Origin: CALGLS01 sp047626155
GTDB lineage: Bacteria > Bacteroidota > Bacteroidia > Chitinophagales > Saprospiraceae
NCBI GenBank assembly: GCA_047626155.1
Contig: JBLHRR010000239.1
Span: 1 to 5,331, forward strand
Length of the DNA stretch: 5,331 bases
Direction: 5' to 3'
Each line of letters begins with the position of its first letter. The first letter of the stretch is position 1. Below are positions 1 to 5,331 of the stretch, piece by piece. The notes under the pieces are model-generated. The model saw only the letters and a list, made by a program, of their open reading frames with translations, did no database searches and was not told where the DNA came from. A program made the position numbers and the translations under genes.

Positions 1-869
1 CCAATGGATGGAAATCCAATATCTGTTAAGCTAAGCATCTCGGTATAGGCAACAGTCCCCGAAACGAGTTCCTTTATTTCCAATCCTATTTCGACGCCAG
101 CCTGATCCACTTTTCCATTATTGACCACATCGGCCATAAAACCAAAGGGTTCCATTTGAGAGGCCGGCCACAGGACGTTGGGTGCTATGGCGAAAAAGTT
201 ATTGTAGATAGCCAGGTCATTATCTGGCACTGGATTTTCATCCAAAAGTTGGATGCTGTCAATTTGCCAATTGTATCCACATCCGTCCAAATTAGGAGCA
301 GGAGATTGTCCTGCTACATTTCTAAATTCAAAGCCAATATAGACCGTATCTTCTAAAGCAACATAGTCGCTAATATTCATTAGTATTTCTGGAGGTCCTT
401 CTTCGTTGACAGAAGCAATGTTCAATTGTATCTCTTCCCAGTCTGCTAGCGGAGTAGCTTCGTTTGTTGTAATTCTAACATAAGTTTCACAATAAAAATT
501 TAGGTAGTATTGATTGAATCTTAGCCACACTCCTTCTTTGTCTGAGCAATCTATGGCAGAGGTTACAATCCAAGCATCCTGATCACCAGAACAATCGGAA
601 TCAGAGTCAAACATGATCCAGTGATTGTCAGTGTCTGCTATCTGCCAGCCGTCATCTGGAGCAGCGTAAGCTCCGGTTGGACCAACATTGGTTACTTCCC
701 AAACACCTCCTCCAGCATTGTTGTCAAAGGTAGACCAGCCTTCGGGAAATACGGCGACAGAGTCTGTGAATGTTTCTTCCCAAAATATCTGTGCCTGTAT
801 ATTGTTAGAAAAAATAAAAGCTAAGCATATACAAAGCAGCTTTTGGCATAAAGTAGTTGTGTTGATCAT
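1..869 (-). CDS. Secreted choice-of-anchor J/MAM-like protein, N-terminal part (C-terminus off the left edge)
   Basis: The frame starts at ATG 869-867 and stays open to the left edge, giving 289 residues; the true stop lies outside the window. An in-frame TAA at 920-918, with no other ATG after it, fixes the start. Residues 1-26 are a signal peptide: Lys10, then hydrophobic LLCICLAFIF, ending NNIQA before Gln27. Residues 28-210 look like a jelly-roll module of the choice-of-anchor J/MAM type, opening with a FWEETF strand and closing with YNWQIDSIQLLDE. Residues 217 onward (DLAIYNNFFAIAP, then ADVVNNG) begin a CARDB/Ig-like module. The order matches the complete gene at 1393-3363, so I infer a paralogue that probably also ends in a T9SS sorting domain, which cannot be seen here. 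Such modules usually act in adhesion or glycan binding; no catalytic residues are evident. No clear promoter or Shine-Dalgarno sequence is visible upstream. Confidence 0.88.
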   Translation of the reverse strand, partial: MINTTTLCQKLLCICLAFIFSNNIQAQIFWEETFTDSVAVFPEGWSTFDNNAGGGVWEVTNVGPTGAYAAPDDGWQIADTDNHWIMFDSDSDCSGDQDAWIVTSAIDCSDKEGVWLRFNQYYLNFYCETYVRITTNEATPLADWEEIQLNIASVNEEGPPEILMNISDYVALEDTVYIGFEFRNVAGQSPAPNLDGCGYNWQIDSIQLLDENPVPDNDLAIYNNFFAIAPNVLWPASQMEPFGFMADVVNNGKVDQAGVEIGLEIKELVSGTVAYTEMLSLTDIGFPSI

Positions 870-1289
870 ACTAAGAGGTTTTGAATTGTTAGTAGATAGA
901 AGGGCAGTGCTTTGATTTTATTTTTGAGTTTCCAGTAGACTTTCTTTGATACTCTGTCATTTATAGTGGGTAGGTCAGGGCTGATTCCAAATCCACTAAA
1001 TATGACCAAGAACCCTTTCTTTTGGCTTTTATGAAATTTACTTTCTCGTTTTTTATGAGATTTGCCTTTTAATTTAAGGCTTTCGGCAGGCCCTTCGGGG
1101 ACATATTTTTTCAGTCGAAAAAAAAGTATGCAAAATTCTCGGCAAATCAAAGGCTCTTGTACCCAGCCGGCTCCCACACCCTCCTGATTTGCCATTCCCA
1201 GCGCGCCACTATAACGTGCCCTTATATCGTATCCCAATAACGCAAGTTTCTTTCTTTAGTAGCCCTTTCAGAAGGAACGTTTGAATACT
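870..1289. other. Intergenic region without a convincing gene
   Basis: This gap lies between the start of the left-edge gene and the terminator of the next gene. It carries small folding elements: GCCTT/AAGGC (1064-1068 with 1076-1080), CCC-TTCG-GGG (1091-1100) and the inverted repeat at 1141-1193. A 123-codon open frame runs through it on the minus strand (1237-866) and overlaps the downstream ATG by four bases. Its product is a basic, low-quality sequence with no recognisable domain, so I treat the stretch as non-coding. It presumably also holds the promoter of the left-edge gene, but I found no match to TAnnTTTG near 880-960. Confidence 0.6.
1141..1193. repeat. Perfect 9-bp inverted repeat with 35-base loop
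   Basis: GGCAAATCA (1141-1149) is matched exactly by TGATTTGCC (1185-1193). The loop contains the self-complementary AGCCGGCT (1165-1172), whose left half can alternatively pair with GGCT at 1152-1155. A third copy of the arm, GATTTGCC, lies at 1059-1066 and could compete for the same partner. The block is richer in G and C than the flanking DNA. It could be a dispersed intergenic repeat or an RNA leader fold. Its family cannot be determined from the window. Confidence 0.5.
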
Positions 1290-1330
1290 AAAAAAAGCAG
1301 CCAGAAAGTAAATGAATTACGTTCTGGCTG
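1290..1330 (-). terminator. Rho-independent terminator of the 656-aa secreted protein gene
   Basis: Read on the minus strand, CAGCCAGAA (1330-1322) pairs perfectly with TTCTGGCTG (1306-1298). After one mismatch the stem continues with GTAA/TTAC, leaving a five-base loop. The stem is followed after one base by seven T residues (complement of A1290-A1296). It sits about 60 bases beyond the stop codon at 1393. The plus-strand reading has a weaker tail (TCTTTT, 1331-1336), so weak bidirectional action is possible. Confidence 0.88.
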
Positions 1331-1339
1331 TCTTTTATG

Positions 1340-1383
1340 TTACAAAAGAATTTGTAAGAGTCAATTACATATCGGCTAAGCCG
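1340..1383 (-). other. 3' untranslated stem-loop and palindrome after the 656-aa gene
   Basis: Between the stop codon and the terminator lie TTACAAA-AGAA-TTTGTAA (1340-1357), a perfect 7-bp stem with a four-base loop, and the 11-base palindrome CGGCTAAGCCG (1373-1383). Neither has its own T tract, so the terminator at 1290-1330 is the likely transcript end. These stems would sit in the 3' UTR and may protect the message from 3' exonucleases; that role is inferred. Confidence 0.45.
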
Positions 1384-1392
1384 TATTAGTGA

Positions 1393-3363
1393 TTAGTGTT
1401 GTACAACAAAGTTCTTTGTTTTTACACCATTCTTTGTAGCTACTCTTAGGAAGTAGTTACCATTGGCCCAATTCGTTGTATTGTAAGAGATGCGTTCTGC
1501 TTGCAATGAAGCGAAGTACTGAGTAGAAAGAATCTTACCCGTTGCATCAATAACGCTAATTGTAGCATCATTGTGCGCTTCAGTCAATTCAATAGCTACA
1601 GTCATATCTTTATCCGCTGGGCTAGGGAAGATATTCAACTTAATACCTTCTAGGATATCGACGGTGCTACTTACTATTGGTTCGCCAACAATCAGACGAA
1701 GAGTAGGAACGATGTCAGGACCGAATCCCGTTGGGTTATAAGTTGCATCATCAACAGAACCAGATCCGTTTAGACCAATCATGCTACCAAATCTAGGGAA
1801 ACCTGCTTGCTGGTAGGCAAAGTTGGTAGGTAAATAATCTGTAGCACGACTTGCACCAAGTTCAACGACGTTAGCATCGTCATTTCCTGAATCGATTAAT
1901 TCTATCATTAGAATGTAGTGGGTATTGTCTTCCAATGTTACCCCTTGTAATAATGACAATTCATCCAGTAAGTCTACAGAAACAAATTCATCATCATCTT
2001 CACCACCTTCGATAGTATAAGTAGCACGACCAACTAAGGTTCTTGCATCTGGTGCACAAGTGTAAGTTCCATTCCCCGGATCGGCTGCCCAATCATCAAC
2101 AGGAGCATCCCACTTATACAACTTAACATATACAGGAATATCTGCCGTTGCTCCACTGGCATTGTTAATTACAAATTCAGCATTATTCGCTCTAAGGTCA
2201 TCACCATTTACAACGTAGAAGTGGTTTCCATAAGTCCATGATTTTGGGATGTCCTCGTCCCAGTTGCTGTCTGCAGGTTGGATAACAGAACTTGGTCCAT
2301 CTTCTTTAGCGAAAGTTTCTTCTGTTACTTCCCAGCTAAATGAAAGCGTATTGTTAACAGTATTCTGATCCATAGAGTCCGCACTTACCTCATAAGTCGC
2401 AGTATAGTCCCCTAAGGTAGTTGGCGTAAAGTCACCAAAAACTCGGTTTTCATCTATAGAATCAGCGATCATTGTTCCATAATTTTCGTTTTCTGAATAT
2501 ACCTCAGTACCTGAATCATCAGTAACAGAAACATTTAAGACAACGTTTTCAGCAGTGTTTCCACCAAAGTTTTCAACGTCTGTCATAAAAACCATTCCCT
2601 CTAATTGAGTAACTGGAACCATCTTGTTAGTAGAAGTTGCATACCATCCTTCAGCCACAGCCATATCATCTTGACCTGGGCGTTCTGTAATCTTCACATC
2701 ATCAAGTGCCCAGTAGTAATAGTTACCAGCAATAGTGAATTTAATACGTACCGTGCTTGAACCAGCAGCATTAAGCGCCACAGGTATTCTAACCGCAAGA
2801 GTATTATTCAAAGGATCTACTCCACTATTGGCGAAAGCCGCAGGGGCTCCGACGTTACAATCTCTAGCATCAGACCAAGTAGCTCCATCATCTGTACTTA
2901 CAGAATAAGAAGAAAAGAAGTCATTGTCATCTGCTACTTGAAACCAGTAGTAAACCTGAGAAAATTCGATAGCCAAAGCTGTTCCTGCAGGTACCGCAGT
3001 CAAATCAATGGTTGGAGAAATAAGTTCTTCAACATACTGTGGGTATGGAGGGTCTGGAATACCATTGGCAGCGTTAGAGAATTTGTCTCCATTAAAAACC
3101 ATAGCTCCGTTAGCAGCAGTTGGCGAAGCAATCGTTACGTTTTGTCCACTAAGTGAACCGCCGATAACCAACCCATCTGCTACCCACTCCCAGGTTGTAT
3201 CAATCCCAGTAGTGGAAACGGTGTTGGAAACCCAACCATTCAGTCCGCCATCAAAGTCGCCTTCCCCTGGCTCATCGCCCCAAAATACCATCTGAGCGCT
3301 TAGCCCTGTAGTCATTCCCAATAGGAATAAAAAGAATATACATCGCGTAAAGGATGTTTTCAT
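1393..3363 (-). CDS. T9SS-sorted secreted protein with jelly-roll and CARDB/Ig-like modules
   Basis: This is a complete 656-residue protein. Residues 1-23 are a signal peptide (Lys2, Arg7, hydrophobic IFFLFLLGMTTG, cleavage before Gln24). Residues 25-227 form a choice-of-anchor J/MAM-like beta-sandwich that ends YYYWALDDVKITE, the usual closing strand of that fold. Residues 233-347 resemble a CARDB/Ig-like domain (DMAVAEGWYATS, VENFGGNTAENVVLNVSV, NTVNNTLSFSWEV). Residues 350-565 are an acidic, Asp-rich beta region I cannot assign. Residues 575-656 are a T9SS type A sorting domain: KLNIFPSPADKDMTV, SVIDATGKIL, NGNYFLRV and the terminal KTKNFVVQH. The family predicts Sec export, passage through the T9SS and removal of this tail, with anchoring to the surface or release. 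No enzyme motif is visible, so an adhesin or binding role is inferred. It is a paralogue of the gene at the left edge. The leader before ATG 3363 is AT-rich without a Shine-Dalgarno. Confidence 0.93.
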   Translation of the reverse strand: MKTSFTRCIFFLFLLGMTTGLSAQMVFWGDEPGEGDFDGGLNGWVSNTVSTTGIDTTWEWVADGLVIGGSLSGQNVTIASPTAANGAMVFNGDKFSNAANGIPDPPYPQYVEELISPTIDLTAVPAGTALAIEFSQVYYWFQVADDNDFFSSYSVSTDDGATWSDARDCNVGAPAAFANSGVDPLNNTLAVRIPVALNAAGSSTVRIKFTIAGNYYYWALDDVKITERPGQDDMAVAEGWYATSTNKMVPVTQLEGMVFMTDVENFGGNTAENVVLNVSVTDDSGTEVYSENENYGTMIADSIDENRVFGDFTPTTLGDYTATYEVSADSMDQNTVNNTLSFSWEVTEETFAKEDGPSSVIQPADSNWDEDIPKSWTYGNHFYVVNGDDLRANNAEFVINNASGATADIPVYVKLYKWDAPVDDWAADPGNGTYTCAPDARTLVGRATYTIEGGEDDDEFVSVDLLDELSLLQGVTLEDNTHYILMIELIDSGNDDANVVELGASRATDYLPTNFAYQQAGFPRFGSMIGLNGSGSVDDATYNPTGFGPDIVPTLRLIVGEPIVSSTVDILEGIKLNIFPSPADKDMTVAIELTEAHNDATISVIDATGKILSTQYFASLQAERISYNTTNWANGNYFLRVATKNGVKTKNFVVQH

Positions 3364-3401
3364 AATTAGAATTTTTACTTGATTAAAAAATTAAATAACG
3401 A

Positions 3402-3409
3402 CCAAAGTA
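3402..3409 (-). promoter_or_regulatory. Possible -7 box for the 656-aa secreted protein gene
   Basis: On the minus strand this reads TACTTTGG, which matches the Bacteroidota -7 consensus TAnnTTTG at five of six fixed positions and lies 38 bases before the start codon. No convincing TTTG box is seen at the expected distance upstream, so this is a weak call. Confidence 0.25.
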
Positions 3410-3605
3410 TCGGTCAGCGGAGAGGTAAGTTGTTTGGGTGAACTGTGTGATTACTCAAAACTCCTTCTTCATCGCTTTCATGCTACTAAGGCCTTCGGAG
3501 GTAAAAATAATAAATATTACAATGCAGACTAGTGAAAAGCAGAAAAGAAGTCGGTGAATCAACAAAAAAAGAAACGAGAACCTAGGTTTAGCTTAGTGGA
3601 GGACA

Positions 3606-3835
3606 GTTTTAGAGGGTGGTTACAAGGGTATTGAAAAGGCAATGCGTACTTGCGGCTTGCAATATATGCGCAACTATCCGAGCCTTCCTGACCGACACCT
3701 TTTTCGGGTGACCAGCTCTGCGGGGAAAAACCCAGTGAAGGTTTGTGCTGATTTAAAAGGAGACGCTCGGAAGATTGTCCATCCCAAAGATTTTGTAGCT
3801 GGGGATCTTCACCCCCCTTCCCTACTGTGGAAAAC
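3606..3835. other. GC-rich island, candidate structured RNA or dispersed repeat
   Basis: Several helices can form together. The outer closure pairs GTTTT (3606-3610) with AAAAC (3831-3835), AGGG (3613-3616) with CCCT (3820-3823) and AAGGG (3624-3628) with CCCTT (3815-3819). A 7-bp helix TCCGAGC/GCTCGGA (3677-3683 with 3765-3771) lies inside. It encloses CACC/GGTG (3696-3699 with 3707-3710) and CTG-C-GG/CCCAG (3718-3723 with 3731-3735). ATCCC/GGGAT (3781-3785 with 3802-3806) makes a further hairpin. The strand is unresolved. On the minus strand a T-rich run (complement of 3563-3570) could serve as the end of a transcript. Short helices arise by chance in GC-rich DNA, so an old repeat or decayed gene is an equal alternative. 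Confidence 0.3.
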
Positions 3836-3934
3836 AACGACTACCAATGTCCATTGTATACGAATTCAAAATTGCAAAGTGAGCTTCTTTTTGGTTTTCC
3901 AGTGGGAGCCCAAATCTTTGAAGTTTAGTAAGCG

Positions 3935-3963
3935 TTTGTAGATAGAATTAATTTTTTGTAGAT
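3935..3963 (+). repeat. Direct repeat TTTGTAGAT, two copies 20 bases apart
   Basis: TTTGTAGAT occurs at 3935-3943 and again at 3955-3963, separated by an AT-rich spacer. The 20-base period is close to two helical turns, which would suit a dimeric DNA-binding protein. It is more than 390 bases from the plus-strand start codon. It could also be a chance match or a short target duplication. Confidence 0.3.
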
Positions 3964-4017
3964 TTATTGTTATTTTCTTCGTACTTTTTTCTTGGAAAAA
4001 AAGCACCAAAAATCCAA

Positions 4018-4144
4018 GGCTTTATAATCTTGGCCTAAAAACCAGCAGCCATCTCGCTCGCAGTCCGAGGTCGCCTTAAAAGGCTCTGGACTGCCCTTAG
4101 AGCCACCCTTTGCTGATTTTCTTAACGGCCAATCTTATAAGGCC
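4018..4144. repeat. 127-base long-hairpin element with imperfect terminal inverted repeats
   Basis: The ends GGCTTTATAATCTTGGCC (4018-4035) and GGCCAATCTTATAAGGCC (4127-4144) are inverted repeats that pair at 16 of 18 positions, counting one G-T pair. Further helices nest inside in register: CAGCA/TGCTG (4043-4047 with 4111-4115), GCTC/GAGC (4056-4059 with 4100-4103) and GCAGTCC/GGACTGC (4060-4066 with 4088-4094). The last is extended by GAG/CTC across a one-base bulge, leaving a loop around 4070-4083. The whole folds into one long arm. It has no open frame of note and no transposase. A non-autonomous mobile repeat (MITE or REP type) is my first reading; a structured RNA is the alternative. 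Copy number in the genome would decide. Confidence 0.5.
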
Positions 4145-4207
4145 GAAGAAGTAAAGGAAACTTATGTATTTTGGTTTGACTCTGTGGATTTACTAACGTA
4201 CCTTTTT

Positions 4208-4250
4208 GGGGACTGCTCAGGCCAGCGGCTCCGCTTTAGGGGCAGATCCC
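4208..4250. other. Compact GC-rich hairpin
   Basis: CTGCTC (4213-4218) pairs with GGGCAG (4240-4245), with one T-G pair, and is extended past a mismatch by GGG (4208-4210) with CCC (4248-4250). Inside sits AGCG-GCTC-CGCT (4224-4235), a perfect 4-bp stem. There is no T tract on either side, so it does not look like a terminator. It lies 64 bases beyond the 127-base hairpin element and may belong to the same repetitive block. Confidence 0.4.
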
Positions 4251-4269
4251 TTCCTTTAATCCCCTACTC

Positions 4270-4287
4270 CTGTCTCAACTAAGACAG
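4270..4287. other. Small stem-loop just upstream of the predicted promoter
   Basis: CTGTCT (4270-4275) and AGACAG (4282-4287) form a perfect 6-bp stem with the loop CAACTA. It ends 8 bases before the predicted -33 box of the plus-strand gene, so as DNA it could be an inverted-repeat protein site. No T tract follows, which argues against a terminator. Confidence 0.3.
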
Positions 4288-4294
4288 CTACAAA

Positions 4295-4326
4295 ATTGCC
4301 TCCAAACAACAGACGCATTACTTTTG
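4295..4326 (+). promoter_or_regulatory. Predicted Bacteroidota-type promoter of the Trx-MsrA-like gene
   Basis: TACTTTTG at 4319-4326 is an exact match to the Bacteroidota -7 consensus TAnnTTTG. ATTG at 4295-4298, 20 bases upstream, is a three-of-four match to the -33 TTTG box. Transcription would begin around 4332, giving a leader of about 25 bases before ATG 4358. The leader is AT-rich with no Shine-Dalgarno, as is usual in this phylum. Confidence 0.55.
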
Positions 4327-4357
4327 CAATTATAGAAACGAACCAAATCATTCCATC

Positions 4358-5323
4358 ATGAAAAATTCAATCCTTCTAGTCATGGCACTATTATTTTCGG
4401 ATTTGAGCGTTCAGGCTCAGGAAAAAACGAACTCATCTAATCAATCTGAGGAATTAGGAACGGTTAGTTGGCATCGAGATTATAACAGTGCGATTACGTT
4501 ATCAAAAGAGGAAAGTAAACCCGTGCTTATTTTATTTCAGGAAGTACCGGGTTGTATGACTTGTCGCAACTATGGGCAAAATGTTTTGAGCAATCCGCTG
4601 ATGGTAGATGCGATTGAGCATCTGTTTATTCCTTTAGCGATTTACAATAATAAGAAAGGAGCGGACGCTACCGTTTTACGGCAATTTAGTGAACCGACTT
4701 GGAACAACCCGGTGGTACGTATTATAGATGAGGCAGGGACTAACTTGGTCAAAAGGGTGTCTGGTAATTATTCTCAGAAAGGGTTGTATCAGGCAATGGA
4801 AGCCGCTTTGATAAAATCAGGGAAGGAGGTTCCTGAGTTTATGCAGTTGCTAAAACAGGATATTGGTGCGGTGGAAGTTGGGACTAAGGAAGCTACTTTT
4901 AAGATGTATTGCTTTTGGTCTGGTGAGAGTCATTTGGGTAATGCGGATGGGGTTGTTGCTACGGAGGCTGGCTTTATGAATGGTTATGAAGTGGTGAAAG
5001 TGAATTATGATCCGGAGGTGATTAGTGAGACGGAGTTAGAGACTTATGCCAAGGAAGCGCAATGCAGCAAGGTTTCTTCTGAGGGGAAATTTCGAAAGGA
5101 TAAGGATCCTCAGTATTATTTGAAGCATAGTGATTTTAAGTATTTGCCTTTGACTGCTATTCAGAAAACTAAGATTAATAGTGCCTTAAAAAACCGGGAA
5201 GATGGACGGGTTTATTTGAGTCCGACGCAGTTGAAGTGGTTGGAGGATTTGGGGAGGTATAATCCGAAAAAGAAATCTTTTTATGATGAGGATTTTCTGG
5301 TTGGTTGGGAGAAGATGGGGTAA
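4358..5323 (+). CDS. Exported thioredoxin-fold protein (VPGCxxC) fused to a shortened MsrA-like domain
   Basis: This is a complete 321-residue protein. Residues 1-20 are a signal peptide (MKNSILLVMALLFSDLSVQA, then Gln21), so it is probably periplasmic or a secreted soluble protein. Residues 35-155 are thioredoxin-like: strand PVLILFQE, active-site motif VPGCMTC with Cys66 and Cys69, and probable cis-Pro118 in WNNPVV. This fits the VPGUxxT thioredoxin-like (seleno)protein family, here with Cys in place of selenocysteine and Cys in place of Thr. Residues 178-235 resemble methionine sulfoxide reductase A: ATFKMYCFWSGE (catalytic-type Cys185, Phe186, Trp187, Glu190), GVVATEAGF, and YEVVKVNYDPEVIS, with Glu211 in the place of the MsrA catalytic Glu. 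The substrate loop between GY and GHAE is missing. Residues 250-298 (QYYLKHSDFKYLPL, then INSAL) form a conserved-looking tail. Only four cysteines follow the signal peptide: 66, 69, 185 and 236. A thiol-redox role is inferred; true MsrA activity is uncertain. The 3' half uses mostly T- and G-ending codons. Eight T residues follow the stop, but no stem precedes them before the window ends. Confidence 0.87.
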   Translation: MKNSILLVMALLFSDLSVQAQEKTNSSNQSEELGTVSWHRDYNSAITLSKEESKPVLILFQEVPGCMTCRNYGQNVLSNPLMVDAIEHLFIPLAIYNNKKGADATVLRQFSEPTWNNPVVRIIDEAGTNLVKRVSGNYSQKGLYQAMEAALIKSGKEVPEFMQLLKQDIGAVEVGTKEATFKMYCFWSGESHLGNADGVVATEAGFMNGYEVVKVNYDPEVISETELETYAKEAQCSKVSSEGKFRKDKDPQYYLKHSDFKYLPLTAIQKTKINSALKNREDGRVYLSPTQLKWLEDLGRYNPKKKSFYDEDFLVGWEKMG

Positions 5324-5331
5324 TTTTTTTT

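Larger units (their letters stand above)
3364..4357. other. Gene-free 1-kb intergenic region between divergent genes
   Basis: The two flanking genes point away from each other, so both promoters must lie here. From 3364 to about 3600 the DNA is AT-rich; the only folding feature noted is the 10-base palindrome AACCTAGGTT at 3579-3588, next to an A tract (3563-3570). From about 3606 to 3835 it is visibly GC-richer and foldable. From 3840 to 3990 it is AT-rich again, with the repeat TTTGTAGAT. From 4018 to 4250 it carries two hairpin elements. Open frames exist on both strands across 3559-3941, but none has a signal peptide, known motif or recognisable domain, and the opposing frames overlap, as expected of non-coding DNA with few stops. 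I could not match any part to tRNA, tmRNA, RNase P RNA or SRP RNA signatures. Confidence 0.65.

Noticed and set aside
156..915. Plus-strand open frames antisense to the left-edge gene
   Set aside because: The minus-strand reading gives a 289-residue secreted protein with a signal peptide and a paralogue next door; the plus-strand frames show nothing.
866..1237. A 123-codon minus-strand open frame overlapping the left-edge gene's ATG by four bases, as in translational coupling
   Set aside because: The product is a Lys/Arg-rich sequence with no signal peptide or recognisable domain, and the frame crosses the inverted repeats at 1059-1193. The ATGA overlap is more likely chance.
2938..3295. Plus-strand open frames inside the 656-residue secreted protein gene
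   Set aside because: They are antisense shadows of a gene with clear signal peptide, domain and sorting-tail evidence.
3600..3840. RNase P RNA, tmRNA or SRP RNA in the GC-rich island
   Set aside because: I looked for the conserved cores (GAGGAAAGUCCGGGC-like, tRNA-like ends, GGAAGGAAGCAGC-like) on both strands and found none.
3559..3941. Open frames on both strands across the GC-rich island (about 92 and 99 codons)
   Set aside because: They overlap head-on, neither gives a recognisable protein, and GC-rich DNA with few stops explains them.
5290..5331. Possible terminator after the Trx-MsrA-like gene (eight T residues at 5324-5331)
   Set aside because: No stem can be drawn in the preceding bases, and the window ends within the T run.
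1..5331. CRISPR array or tRNA gene
   Set aside because: No regularly spaced repeats longer than about 10 bases and no cloverleaf with a TTCGA-type T-loop were seen.

Overview
The window reads like chromosomal DNA of a Bacteroidota bacterium. The evidence is a type IX secretion (T9SS) sorting domain at the end of one large secreted protein, signal peptides that end in Ala-Gln on all three genes, AT-rich leaders without Shine-Dalgarno sequences, and one good match to the Bacteroidota promoter box TAnnTTTG. The style of the secreted proteins would suit a Saprospiria-like marine lineage, but that placement is a guess.

Layout. Bases 1-869 (minus strand) hold the N-terminal 289 residues of a secreted beta-sandwich protein, cut by the left edge. 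Bases 870-1289 hold no convincing gene but contain small inverted repeats. A strong intrinsic terminator (1290-1330) and a further stem-loop (1340-1357) close the next gene. Bases 1393-3363 (minus strand) encode a complete 656-residue secreted protein: signal peptide, jelly-roll (choice-of-anchor J/MAM-like) module, CARDB/Ig-like module, long acidic region and C-terminal T9SS type A sorting domain. The two minus-strand genes are paralogues with the same domain order, but the terminator between them indicates separate transcripts.

Bases 3364-4357 are a 1-kb gene-free stretch with three structured pieces: a GC-rich island (3606-3835) that can form a branched fold, a 127-base element (4018-4144) that folds into one long imperfect hairpin, and a compact GC-rich hairpin (4208-4250). 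A predicted promoter (4295-4326) then leads into the plus-strand gene at 4358-5323. This gene encodes an exported two-module redox protein: a thioredoxin-fold domain with a VPGCxxC motif, fused to a shortened MsrA-like domain with a CFWxxE motif.

Taken together: two large surface or secreted proteins probably exported by the T9SS, and a separate, divergently placed periplasmic thiol/methionine-sulfoxide-type protein. Nothing shows that they act in one pathway. The most interesting material is the remodelled Trx-MsrA fusion and the structured non-coding elements of the 1-kb gap. None of this amounts to proof of a new system.
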